64,000 nt of DNA from Strongylocentrotus purpuratus. Taxonomy: Eukaryota; Echinodermata; Echinoidea; Camarodonta; Strongylocentrotidae. The translations under genes and the position numbers were made by a program. Positions 52,341 through 63,730 of this stretch are shown piece by piece. The notes under the pieces are model-generated. The model was not told the origin of the DNA, made no database searches, and saw nothing but the letters and a program-made list of their open reading frames with translations. The stretch's first letter is position 1, and every line of letters starts with the position of its first letter. The stretch is taken from positions 840,501-904,500 of the forward strand of contig NW_022145552.1 of the NCBI RefSeq assembly GCF_000002235.5. The letters run 5' to 3'.

Positions 52341-53420
52341 GAAAAAAATCTATCGCATCAAACGGAAAATCGCAAGCTTTCTCCTCGCACCAATATCTTA
52401 TAACATTGAGTGAATAGCAGCCAGCGATAGCCAATAAGAAGGGCCCTTGTCGGCGCCAATTTATGCTATTCGCTGTGATCGGATGAACATTATGCGCATG
52501 CACTAAATGTAAGCTAGTAAAGTTCTATGTGCAGCGCGTGCGCTTGTGCTGATCCGACATCCAATTTTAGATAGCGATATCCCAGGAATCCTTTGGCTTA
52601 ATTTGACAATAATTTTTTTTGGTAGGCCTACTTAAAAACTTTGCCGTCCATTTGGTAATAAATTTGTGTAGATTATGAGAAATCACGGATCGAATACCTG
52701 TAGACTATCACATTTACTAATATTTTCAAAAATCTCTGTGAATTTTGGTCACCCCATCGTAAACTAATGTGTGCGCAAACATGGGAACCTTGCCCTTGCC
52801 TTTGTCCAATTTACATGATGACATGGCTGCCTGTTCTTGTAAAAATGACATTGTTCTTGCTCAAATTTCGATGGGATTTGTGGCACACTTTACTTAGTAA
52901 TATAGAAGTTAGAAGTTCGACTCAGAAGGAACATCAGAACCACCTGGCCTAGAATCTATCCCGTTTTCAAAAAGTTACCCGCTTGGAAGGCTCAAGGCTG
53001 GTGCATCTGTATCTGCGGCTCTCTTCACCAGTTCACTCCAGGAATTGTCCTTGTCTAGGTAGAAAGTACCGTATTTCATTCACAGGAGCCTTCTCTGCTG
53101 TAGAGTCTACGGCAGTACCGACTCAGCTGAGCTGAGGTTACTGGAAAAGTGGAAAGAGCTGTTCGGCAATGTCGACTGATCTGAGCTGAGGTTACTGGAA
53201 ATCTAATGACTGGCAATGCGATAAATTTTACATTACACAGCTTGCCTTTGCAATATATACAGCGCGTGTTGTGACATATCGCGTTCAGTTTCATTCATAA
53301 CATTAAAAGCGAATGGAATATTGTGCAACAAATGTAAATTCATCAACACGAGATGGCGCTAGACCTTAACTGAAAACGGTCCGACAAGGATTGATGACCG
53401 AAACACGGATAAACTCTCAA
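52340..53420 (-). promoter_or_regulatory. MARF1: candidate MARF1 promoter and 5' UTR exon region
   Basis: This region upstream of the first coding exon contains a CCAAT word (AGCCAATAAG near 52428), GC-richer sequence, and a donor-like CAAGCGG|gtaact near 52978 that could close a non-coding first exon. A 54-base direct duplication (AGCTGAGGTTACTGGAAA twice) lies at about 53100-53205. None of this fixes a start site. Confidence 0.3.
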
Positions 53421-53423
53421 AGT

Positions 53424-53930
53424 CGCGGGGTAAGCCCCCCCCCCCCCAATCCCCTTCAAAAAGATAAATGAACGGGCATTATATGATATCGACAAAGAGA
53501 AGGCCTTGTCTATGTACAAACAGATTCACCAGACAAATTGCGACCGAGCGGAGGCAAAAGCACAAATTGAATACTTAATTTTCAATGAAATTTTCGAGCT
53601 ATACCGATTTTCGGTTCGGTGCCCCCATATGCCGCCTTGGAAATGTTAGGAATGTAGCCTCTGAATGACATATGATAGATTAATGTTTAGCAAAATATTG
53701 TAAACTCTACAATTAATACACTTAAGTTGAAGAATTCAACAACAACAAAATTATCATAATTTTTTACCCGCTATATATATTCAAGGCTTCAAAAATTAAT
53801 CGGGTGCCCACCCCCGCCCCACATAAATAGTAGTACTCCTTTTGCCCCTACTGCGAACAATCCTGATCCAAGTAAATAAACAAATACATGGAGGAGTGAA
53901 GAAGGAGAGAAAAATAAGAAAACAGAGAGG
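53424..53930. other. short intergenic stretch
   Basis: A C run at 53437-53447 followed by AT-rich sequence. No gene or recognised repeat is seen before the purine tract. Confidence 0.4.
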
Positions 53931-53934
53931 GGAG

Positions 53935-54305
53935 AAGGAGGAAGAGGAGGAGGAGAAATAAAAGAAAAAAGAAGAAGAAGAAGAAGAAGAAGAAGAAAGA
54001 AAAAAAAGAGGAGAAGAAGAAGTAGAAGAAGAAGAAGAAGAAGAAGAAGAAGAAGAAGAAGAAGAAGAAGAAGAAGAAGAAGAAGAAGAAGAAGAAGAAG
54101 AAGAAGAAGGGGAGAAGAAGAAGGAGAAGAAGAAGTAGAAGACGAAGATGAAGAAAAAGAAGAAGAAGAAGAAGCAAAAGAAGAAGAAAAAATAGAAGAA
54201 GAAGAAAAAAGAGAAGAAGAAGAAGAAGAATTAAAAGGAGAAAGAGAAGGGGCAGGGTACAAAAAGAGGACAAAAGAGGGAGGTGGAGAAAGAGAAATAG
54301 AAGAA
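53935..54305 (+). repeat. (GAA)n polypurine microsatellite
   Basis: About 370 bases nearly all purine on the + strand, mainly GAAGAA units with AAAAGA and GGA interruptions. It lies between the ENGASE 3' end and the MARF1 5' region. Leu/Phe-rich frames on the other strand are artefacts. Confidence 0.95.
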
Positions 54306-57300
54306 CAAAAAAATAACCTTCAGCCCAAACTTTGATACCCCGCCGTCCAGGCACATTCTCTACATTCAACTCATAAAACACACTAACCAACAACAAAAAA
54401 TCAATTGGAGACAATTCATATACAGAGATAGCTTTATTTCATTGCTCATGACAATGTCAATCACATTACTTGCATCACAGCATAATTATTACAGAAATAA
54501 TAAATGAGACATACACTTGCCAATGTGTAGAAAGAAAAGACATCTTTAACCCATTCACCACCAAGTTCTCTTATTCCCATAGGCTCAACACAGAGTCCGA
54601 CTGCTTTCAGTACGCAGTGGGTTCAATATAGTGGTTGTAATGGAAATGAAGTTTTTTCACAAGGACATAGAGGAAACAAATACCCTGTTTGCATCTTATT
54701 ACTAAGCTCTAGGGCTGTATTCTGACAAAGATGTTATCTTTAATGGTATGGTTAACAATGCTACTTCTCATAACAAGCTCATAACTTGTGCAGAACTAAC
54801 ATTTACCATTGGTGCTTGCAGAGATGTCTCTTTTAACTTTACGTGAACGCAGCTAGCTTTGCACAGACATCAACCAATGACTTGTCTTAATATTTATTTG
54901 TTACGACATTTAATATTGTTTTGGTTACGTAAAAGATAACACCATTCTCAGTATACCTTCCCTAAACGCCTCTTTACATAATGGAAAACCATTTTTATAC
55001 TACAGTTGTATATTCATCAAATGAGAAAAGAAAAATGTCTTTGAAAAAAAAAAACATGATATTACATAATCTATATTACATATTACAGATATTACATCAA
55101 TGATAAGAAGCATTTTTCTGATGAAAAGAAACATTTCCAAATAAAAAGAAATGGACACTGGCATTTTTCTTTCATATGCAAATTGTACACATGAATTCAA
55201 TCAATTGAAGTTACAGAAATTGTTTATCTCTTGAGATATCACTCCTTTAAAGTTTCCATATATATTTGTAATATTTTGTTTTCTTCTTCCTTCTCCACGA
55301 TGATGCATGGATATTTCACCTGAAAATGGGAGCAATTAAAAAACAATTATCCAATTGGTGTTAATATGTCAGTCCATATCTTAATCTCCTGAAAATTCTG
55401 TCTTGAAATACAGATGATGTTATGATACTGATTTAATGTGTTATGTTGAAACTAGAAATAACGTACTGGTAGTACAAAATACTTTACATAAAACTATCAT
55501 GCACAAAGAAAGAAAAATTAGAATTTCACAATTTCAGTGAAATTGGATGACGAAAATAAATAAATGGAAGAATAGTCATTATTGAAATATGGACTTTATT
55601 AGGAACAAAAATAAATAAATGTATTTAGTATCTATGGAAATCACACTTAGTAAATCTCTACTGTCTCACACAAGAAAAAAAGAAGAAGAAAAAAGAAGAA
55701 GAAAAAAAATCAAAAATTAAAAAATTAAACAAAATTCAACTGGAAATTTGAAAATTAAACCACATATAGATCTTTAACAGCTCTTTTCTAACATTTTGGT
55801 CACACAGTCACGTTTTGCTGACCCGTTTATCTTTTTGCTATGCTTCTATTCAAACTATCTTAATATCAGGGTGGAATTCCCCTTTAAATCCAATACATTT
55901 ATCCTATGAACTACCTTAATTTTTAAAGCACTCAATTTGATCAACATTTTCTTTTGATAAAAATATCTGCCCTCAATTCTATCTGGTATTCACTAAGTTC
56001 ACTGCACGACTCATTTACTACACAACGATTTCAGCATTTTGAAAGACACTTTTTTGTTTTCATAACATGAGCCTCAATTTAATAAAATAAAACTACATTT
56101 AAACAAATCAAACGGCAGCAAAATGGCTGTAAGAGCTTTGTATTGTTAATGGCACTTGACGGACAAAATGCTTTAACATTTACCACTTACACATGTATAT
56201 AGAGCCTTGTTTATTTATCCTTTTGTAGACAGCCTTGAAAATGTAATGGACTTCACATTTCTGTGGCTCATAACACACATTTGGGTGAGTGCACATGCGA
56301 GCACTTGATGCAGGCAGCTATTTTTTCACCATTTCATAAAAAAACTAATAAAGAAAAACTTCTGTTTTGTTTACAGGCAATCTATCAGATCATGTCTCAA
56401 CAAAGTTAACAAAGCAGTGTATGAACCTGCAAAATAATACATTTGATATAGACTATCGATTATCTCAGCTAGAAGCATTCATATTTTATTTGTTTCCATC
56501 AAATTGGTTAATTTTTCACGCATCATCATTATATTCCAGCAGATAGCTAATGTTAGCTTTGATTCATTTTCAATTCAGAAAGTTTTATATTTTTTCTTCC
56601 ACATTAAATACCACCACGGGAATGAAAGAATGCAAATTAAATATGTTACATCTACTTTAACGCCCCCCCCCCCCCTAACAAAAAAACATGCCTCCATTCA
56701 CCAAATAATTGTAAGCTGAACTAGTATATCTCCCACGAGTACTATCTTAACATTATTTTGCAGGCCTTTTGTTTACTGCCATATTTAACCCAACAACTCC
56801 CCACCCCCTCCAAATAATAACATGGTTTATCCTCAATGAAAGACTATGGCAACCTACGAAGCGCATACTATATATATCCTGCTGGCAAAAAACAATTCCA
56901 TGACCCATGATTATCGAGCAGGACTCACATTTTACATGTTTATTTCCTCTCAGGAATTCTATCAATAAACTGTGATTATAATTTTTACTACATGATGCTC
57001 CGTAACTACAAGTAACATTAGAAATGCGTGTAAAATATCTAATTTTCATAAGTACGTATATGCTCTATTTATTCACACCAAATATATTTATCTACGTAAA
57101 CTACTAATGCACTACAGCATAGCCACAAAAAAATAAAATGTCATTGCTTTTAAAGGGCAAAAAACAAACAACAAACAAACAAAGAAACACTGACAAATAT
57201 ACAATTAGCTTGGAGCCTTATCAAATTATAGAAAAATAGCTGATTAATAAAAAATGAATAAAATAAAAGTATCACGTTGTTGCCTCTCTGGGCTGCTTAA

Positions 57301-57867
57301 AGGAAGCATGGAAAAATTTCTAGGTACAAGACCCCAAGTATGCATGAGAATGCATGGGTTCTAAAAAGACATACAAGCTATGTAGCAAATACCCACATGA
57401 GCTGCAAATGCACAGAATTGGCATACCGGTAGTAATATACCGGTATATATTTTTTCAAGAAACATTGTTTCCTTTTGACGCCTGCCCCACGCACACATGA
57501 TGATACTGATTACAGAATATATAGTATTAATGGCAGGAAACAGTCAAGAAAATATAGATTTGTGGCTTATGGACTCATTACATCATCACTATAAACATGT
57601 AATTCATACATGTGGCAGATATCATACTATTGACAGCCCTGCAAATAATTGCTCAAATACTATCTCTACACAGATACATTTATCACACATCTCTTGGACA
57701 GTACACAAGGCACACATAGTTTCACAAAAAACTTATCTGAAAAATATAGGCTTCTGGTTTTTTGAACAAGTCAAATTCACACATCAGCATTCAGCCAGGT
57801 CATGATTAAATGCAATTGTACATAAAGAGCTTTGATTTACATCTTTTTTAAGTATCCTTGTCATACT

Positions 57868-58013
57868 CAGGGATGCCAGTTAGAATTGATCGATGGGTCT
57901 GAAAATCACCTAGAATGAGGTATTTTGTACACAAAAAAGCCTAAACTATGGTCTGAAAATATATCGCCAGGGCCTGAATTCAGGCTTTTGCCTGAAAACT
58001 GGCATCCCTGCAT
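57868..58013. mobile_element. small inverted-repeat MITE in ENGASE 3' UTR
   Basis: CAGGGATGCCAGTTAGAATT begins it and AAACTGGCATCCCTG ends it: 14-base inverted ends, about 145 bases in total, no coding capacity. Internal CCTGAATTCAGG is itself palindromic. Confidence 0.75.
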
Positions 58014-59065
58014 GCTATGGTCATTGAATATCAATTTAGAGAACAAAACTGCTGTGGCCAACTGCTGGAATGTGTAAATTATCACATTCATCATTTACAT
58101 GAAGAAGATTAAAACTCTGCAAATAATTAATGGCCGAAAGAGTGACACATTCTTGCTTACATGTGTACATCTTTCAACTAGTCAACAGTAGTAAATAAAA
58201 GTAACAGTAAGTCAATGCATAAAAATACCTCATTCAAGTTATCTTCTAAATCCCTTTCAACATATATGTTCATTGCACATTTTGAAAATGCTGGATTGGA
58301 TTTAATTTTAGCTATGCTACCATCACAAATACAGAGATACAAGATATTTTGTAATATTGACAAAAAATAGGGATAGACATAATATACTACGGATGAGATC
58401 ATTTTCTTTCCCTTTCACTTTTTTCAATAAATGGAAAGTTTTGACAAAAGCAAGAAAGATTGCAAATTTGATTGGTAGAATTGGTGTACAAAATAAGTAT
58501 TGGGGTTCACAGAAGTACTGGAATCTTTTGTACTTTCAACACAATAAAAAAATAATCCAGACAACCTTAATATAGTATGGAATGTATTCATTCAATGCAT
58601 AGATCAATCAAATAAAAGAAATCATATAAAAACATAGCACATCGCTAAAATCTACACATAGTTGCAAATAAACCTGCTGTTTAAGAAAAGATACATAAAA
58701 CTTTGAAGCATATGTCAAGTGATCGTTGTACATCATGCTCCAACAATAATTGCTCCGTGGTTAATGACCTACACTAACTAAATGAGAGACAATATACTGA
58801 TTTTGATGCGATGCTCACTTTCATGATTGACTTGAAAAGAGACATACCCATATTCTCATTGAGAATGAATCAGTAATAACTGTTAATTTGATCACAGATT
58901 GCATTAATCACATGGTAATCCCTGCAGCGAATAATAACATACACGGAAAAAGGTGAGTGGGGACTGAGTATCTTATTGCAAATAAAAGAAATGTTCGCCA
59001 AAAGTATTGTTTACACAACCATGATCATCACAAAAAAGATTCAGCAGTGACTGAAACTCTCAAAA

Positions 59066-59242
59066 TACAGTCAAACCTGCTTTAGTGACCACCTGTCTAT
59101 AAAGACCACCTGTCTACAAAGACCACATTTTTTGTTTCCCTTGAAAATGGTTTCTCATTGAAGCATGTACTAAAGGAACCTGTCTTCAAAGACCACTTTG
59201 TGTGTTTCCCTTGGGCGGTAGCTATAGACAGGTTTGACTGTA
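59066..59242. repeat. CAGTCAAACCTG-type repeat, copy 2
   Basis: TACAGTCAAACCTGCTTTAG to ACAGGTTTGACTGTA with perfect inverted ends. It lies 31 bases after the ENGASE stop codon, so it is probably transcribed in the 3' UTR. Confidence 0.82.
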
Positions 59243-59273
59243 CATTCTAAAGAAAATCTCAACCTCACCCAGA

Positions 59274-59684
59274 CTACTTGGAGTAGACCACTTTGCAGCT
59301 GGAGACATCAAGTAGAGGTGCTGAGAAGCCCGCCCTCGTTGTCGGCTGCACACAGAACTCAATGCAGTCCTCCTGGCCTTCGTTCTCTATCTTCGGGATG
59401 AGCAGATGACACACGCGGAAGCTGTGCGAGTGAGCTCTCCCGACGAACAGCTTATCGCTCTTACTGACGGCACGGCTCTGGTTGGGGTCGCGCTCGATGC
59501 CGGAGCAGTAGATGTCAAAGTGGTCCCCAAGGCCAGCGGGGTAGGACCAGGTCAGCGTGGCGCAGAGGGAAACGACGGTGTGCGGGTCCACGACATTCGC
59601 GATGGGTGGATGCCAGGTGACGTCCTGACAGGATAGGTCGGTCACCTGCTGTGTTTGGTCCCGAAGCGATCCGGGGTCAACGAC
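59274..59684 (-). CDS. ENGASE: ENGASE last exon
   Basis: Acceptor AAACGCCAG. VVDPGSLRDQTQQVTDLSCQ, then DVTWHPP, a β-rich domain and the stop at 59274-59276. The position of the GEIK|VVD junction and the closing EFxVxPxxxxGF motif identify the family. Confidence 0.93.
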   Translation of the reverse strand, partial: VVDPGSLRDQTQQVTDLSCQDVTWHPPIANVVDPHTVVSLCATLTWSYPAGLGDHFDIYCSGIERDPNQSRAVSKSDKLFVGRAHSHSFRVCHLLIPKIENEGQEDCIEFCVQPTTRAGFSAPLLDVSSCKVVYSK

Positions 59685-60134
59685 CTGGCGTTTGGAAAAA
59701 TTATAAATATTTAGAGTTTTTTTCTTCAAAATAAAGGATAGTTAGGTCTCGCATGTCCTCTCTCAATTAAGCAAGCAGAACAAGTAACAGATGTTTGACC
59801 CAACTGTTCATAAAATATAAAAAATATTATCTGCCCTTGTGCATTGTACATATTTTCAAACAAGATATGACTTGTGTACTTATAATTGTTCTTCTCCATT
59901 GCGCCTCCAGGGGTGATAGTGAGCACTAAAAAAAAAAATAGGTTTTTTGTTTTCCCCTCAATCACGCCCCCCTTGAGTAAAAAAAAAAGAAGAGGATTCG
60001 CGGGGAAAAAATGGCATTTAACAACATTCCCCCCTTTTGATTAAGAAAATTGAGGGCCAAATAGGGAAGAATAGAGAAAATAAGGGGGAAATTGGGAAAA
60101 TCACGATAAAATAGGGAAGAAAAAAAAAATCTGG

Positions 60135-60174
<40 letters not shown>

Positions 60175-63100
60175 AAATCTGATTTTTTTTTTTTTTTTTT
60201 TAAATCGGGAAGAGAAAAAAATCGGGAAAAATCAGGAAAATTAAAAGAAAAATCGGGTTTTATCAGGCCTGGCCTCGAACACATTAGTCATGTGGAGTTG
60301 GCACATTACAAATACTCTATATCGTTGTTATTATTATTATTATGTTTCTTTAATGATATAGATGGTATAACAAAATCATGCTTCCAGAGTGTAAATAACA
60401 TGATGGAATACTGCTTTCGAAAAATTATTGAAACTCATTTACAATGAACTGAAGTCTTGAACATTCTTCCTAAAGTATGAGGTAATAGAAATATTTCCCA
60501 TCAATAAACATCAAAATGAAACGTCTGTTGTTGTTACTCACCTTGATTTCTCCGATCTTGACTGAGTAAGACTCGACAGGAGCTGCTGAGAAGCAAAGCA
60601 AACCAATCTCTGTGATCTTAGCACCAGCAGTAAGGACAGACTCTGGTACTAGGTAGTTCCTGTATCGTACAAAAAATAATTGAAAGTCAATATCGAGAAA
60701 GGCCTGTAAGACTTTAATAAGAAAGTTGTCATGTGATTATGCCAAACAAAAAAAGTAGGCTCCATAATCAGATCTTGATATTAGAGGGAATTGTTTAACA
60801 ATGTTAAATCTGAGATGCACGGCCCTACGTGTTATCAGTGTCTGTGATATGATGTTATATTGAAGCCCTAAAAAAACTGCGCTTCAAAATTATCAAGAAG
60901 TGCCTGAAAAAGTAAAAACCTTTGAGTGACCAGTTTTACCATACTCGTTTTCTCCAATAGACTGTAGTATTATGAAAACCGTTTGGCAAACGCAAAATTT
61001 GATTTCGATTTTCAATCATAAATATCTTGATAATCAGACAGGCGATCAGCTTGTAAAAGTCATGGGGATCCTGACTGACCTAAGTTTTATAATTATCATT
61101 GCAGCATGAGCTAAATCAAGACAAAGATATCGGATCCCTATTCAGCATGGTTTTTTTTTTAGACAAGAATTATATAAACTTTGAATAAACTCAATAAAGT
61201 CATTGCAGTAGATTTTGTAGAGCATCAATTTGTCGGAAGAGAAAAGAACACAAATATCACTGAGTTTGATGCAATATTTCATGTTGCTCCATTTGCCACT
61301 GATGATCCCTTTGGAACCTCACCTTGTAACCCAGCCTCAGATAGGCACCACCGAGCTGTCAATACTAAACAGTGCATCCTAGAGGATCTTATGAAGCATA
61401 CTGCTACATAGAACCTTAGATTATCCTTTCAGAAGCATATTGCACCAAGTGACTCTGGACGATCCCTTCGGATACCTCACCTTGTCACCCAGCCTTGGGT
61501 AGGCACCACTGAGCTGTCAATACTAAACAGTGCATCCTAGAGGATCTCTTAAAGCATACTGCTCCATGGAACCCTAGATAATTTTTACAGAAACATATTG
61601 TACCAATGGACTGGATGATCCCTTGGGAAACCTCACCTTGTCACCCAGCCTTGGGTAGGTACCACCGAGCTGTCAATACCAAAGGATGCATCCTGGAGGA
61701 TCTTATGACACGTGCCAACCAGAGGAGAGAAGATGGTGGGATCGGAGGACTTGAGGGAGTCGGGGACGGTGGAATGGTCGACCAGGGCAGAGAGTCTTAG
61801 GCCATAGGTACTCATGGGTTGCTCGCCTGCCTTCATGTCATCTTGATGAGAGAGTGAATATCATATTCATTATAATTTAGATAGAATTCAGAATTTAGAA
61901 TTTCATTGACTCTTTGACCCCCTTTTGGGGTTTGAGAGTACAAACAAACACAAAAGTATTAATAGCAATGCATGACTTATGAATACAATTCACATACATT
62001 GTACATAGATAATGACACAAAGATACAAATGATAATAGGTATATACTATATAGTGTATGAAAGTACAAACATGAACAATGAACCAACTAGTAAACACAAA
62101 GTATATATACATGTACAATGTAGATAGTGACAATAATAAATGTGTCAGTATAATGCAGTCTCTTTACAAGCTAAATAGCAAACAAAGTAGGCTGTTTCAT
62201 TATCCTACCGCTACAAGTATGTGTACGTTCAGCTCCAATTGTACTTCTTGAAATGCTTGAACTATCTTCTTTCTCTGTTTTTTGATAAAATTTCAACATA
62301 ATAAAGCATATATTCCAGGATGCACATAATGAGGTAAGTTTAGGTTCAGTACAGAAATCATAGGGGTATTCTTTCTACAGGACTACACATTCGATAGATA
62401 GATAAATAGATAGATAGACAAATGGTTTATTGAATTGAAAAAGAAAAAAAATTGTCTCAGCAAAGGCAAATTGCAATACTTTTATTGCTCTGTCAAGTTT
62501 TCTGAGCCGAGAAAGAAGCTCTGATTCTACCTTTCCTTCTACATAATCTGAATGATGTAAGAAGAGTGACCAGATAAAAGGAGGCTTCGAAAGAAGTTGT
62601 GTTGTTAAATATTAAAATAAGCTGAGGTACAAATTTGAAAGGTGGTGTCAGTTTGTAAACGGATAAGCCAAAAGCCCCTCAGTAGATTACTTATAGCATC
62701 ATACTGTAGTATTTCCTTTGAAAGCCTTACTATTTCTAATGACACCATAGTACAAGTGATTGTTCAGGCTTCTTTTGTCATTGCTGGCATGTTTTTTGTT
62801 GGTGGTATTAAAACTGCCTTCATTGAACTTCTACCCTTGGACAAAATTTCTTTCTTAAATTTGTCTTTCCTATCACTATCTCTTAAAGCCCCACTGCACT
62901 ACTTGTAACTACTTGCTCCCTCTATATAGGAAACAATGACTAATCAGTGACCATTCGTCTCCCATGATCCTCTTTTCTTATGTTAATTGAGAGCTGAGTT
63001 GATGAGATAGCCACCTGTCAGTGACCACCCTGGGTGGTCTAATCCCTCCTAGCCAAACTAGTATAGATGGCCTTTAACTTTTCTTTGTATCGCATATATA

Positions 63101-63730
63101 TTTGTTACTCCTTTTATCAATTCATTGTAATTAGAACCATCCCAGCAGATCAGGGCCCCATCTTAAACACACTTGCGACTGATCCGAATTAATCGCAATT
63201 TTGCAGTCTCCTATCTCTTATGTACATAGTTGTGATTGATATCACTCTCAAATAAGTTGGGATGAATCCCAACTGTTTAGAAGACAGGGCCAAGAGCAAT
63301 AATAGCCTGAAAGGGGTAAACTGATTTCAAGCGTATCCGGACACCTTCCCCCGGACATCCATTCCCCCGGATAACCACCACCAGTCAACTACCCCCTAGG
63401 ACAACTACCTCCTAAGACAACTACCCCCTAGGGCAACCACCCTCTAAGACGACTATCCCCCAGGACAACTACCTCCCGGACAACTACACCCAGACAACTA
63501 CCGCCAAGGACAACTACCCCCGAACAACTACCCCCTAGGATAGTTGTCTGGGGGGTAGGTGTCCTAGAACCGATGTCAAGGACATGTTCTCCTATCTACC
63601 TGCAGTATTCCACAGCAGTATCTCCTTGTTTGGCGTGGATAGGTAGAGACACATCTTGCAGTTATCTCCATGCTTGGCAGTGTAGGAGACCAGAAGAGGG
63701 TGTGACCCAGAGATACCGGTAGCAAACAAC
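59274..63730 (-). CDS. ENGASE: ENGASE, cytosolic endo-beta-N-acetylglucosaminidase (C-terminal exons)
   Basis: GH85 enzyme that cleaves the chitobiose core of N-glycans freed in the cytosol. Only the four last exons are in the window (63600-63730, 61637-61826, 60542-60659, 59274-59684); the catalytic barrel lies beyond the right edge. The joined C-terminus keeps phase at every junction. It includes LRLSALVDHST, GAKITEIGLLCFSAAPVESY, the junction GEIKVVDPGSL (human GEIQVVDAASL), an Ig/FN3-like β segment with CATLTWSYP, and IEFCVQPTTRAGFSAPLLDV then VVYSK and TAG (human EFLVEPVPKEGFRVP…LLYS). The neighbouring MARF1 is on the same strand downstream. An intron carries two extra partial copies of the second exon's end. 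Confidence 0.9.
59930..60290. repeat. A/T-rich low-complexity region with poly-A/poly-T
   Basis: GGGAAAAA-type degenerate repeats surround a run of 34 A (60138-60171) and a run of 19 T (60183-60201) separated by 11 bases, which can pair as a hairpin. It lies in the last ENGASE intron. Confidence 0.85.
60542..60659 (-). CDS. ENGASE: ENGASE third-from-window exon
   Basis: Acceptor ACGATACAG and donor AAG|gtgagt. It encodes NYLVPESVLTAGAKITEIGL then LCFSAAPVESYSVKIGEIK. Phase 2 in, 0 out. Confidence 0.92.
60785..61145. mobile_element. TTAA-type MITE, family T copy 3
   Basis: Shares AATGTTAAATCTGAGATGCA, AAAACCGTTTGG and TTATAATTATCATTGCAGCA with the copies at 25460 and 26080. Its ends have lost the TTAA. 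It lies in an ENGASE intron. Confidence 0.78.
61285..61600 (-). pseudogene. two decoy copies of an ENGASE exon end
   Basis: Copies of the exon's 3' part and donor (CTACCCAAGGCTGGGTGACA AG|gtgagg type) occur at about 61310-61400 and 61465-61560, spaced about 157 bases from each other and from the real one. Both have TAG in the exon frame where the real exon has CAG; the lower-coordinate copy also has a TGA. Neither has the exon's first half, so they look non-functional. Confidence 0.82.
61637..61826 (-). CDS. ENGASE: ENGASE second exon in the window
   Basis: Acceptor TGAAGGCAG, phase 1 in and phase 2 out. EQPMSTYGLRLSALVDHSTV, SDPTIFSPLVGTCHKIL and VVPTQGWVTR. GW-x-(T/Q) before the next strand matches the GGWVQ segment of human ENGASE. 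Its downstream part is the source of the two decoy copies. Confidence 0.9.
61900..62640. other. intron stretch with microsatellite
   Basis: AT-rich ENGASE intron. (GATA)n-like repeats at 62394-62420 are followed by TGGTTTATTGAATTG, suggesting a retroposon tail. No exon is recognised. Confidence 0.4.
62905..63078. repeat. dispersed repeat, inverted partner of 37358
   Basis: CTCCCTCTATATAGGAAACA, CCCATGATCCTCTTTTCTTA and TAATCCCTCCTAGCCAAACT are reverse complements of 37358-37525. Confidence 0.7.
63345..63578. repeat. GGACAACTACCCCC tandem array
   Basis: About a dozen irregular 14-17-base units (AGGACAACTACCCCCT and variants). It closes with an inverted GATAGTTGTCTGGGGGGTAG and CCTAGAACCGA, ending about 20 bases from the donor of the ENGASE exon at 63600. 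Confidence 0.85.
63600..63730 (-). CDS. ENGASE: ENGASE first exon in the window
   Basis: Acceptor CTTCCACAG and donor GCAG|gtagat. LFATGISGSHPLLVSYTAKH then CKMCLYLSTPNKEILLWNTA. The pattern LFS…LSMVYK…VALEL in human ENGASE corresponds. Phase 2 in, 1 out. Confidence 0.88.

Larger units (their letters stand above)
54410..59273 (-). terminator. ENGASE: candidate ENGASE 3' UTR and poly(A) site
   Basis: After the ENGASE stop (59274) about 4.8 kb contain no exon and few repeats. The last clear poly(A) signal on the - strand is AATAAA within GAAATAAAGC at 54433-54438, just before the purine tract. Other signals (for example near 55590, 56213 and 57067) could end shorter transcripts. A C run lies at 56663-56674. 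Confidence 0.45.

Noticed and set aside
53789..54414. 157- and 188-codon poly-Leu/poly-Phe frames
   Set aside because: Translation of the (TTC)n strand of the GAA microsatellite in two registers.
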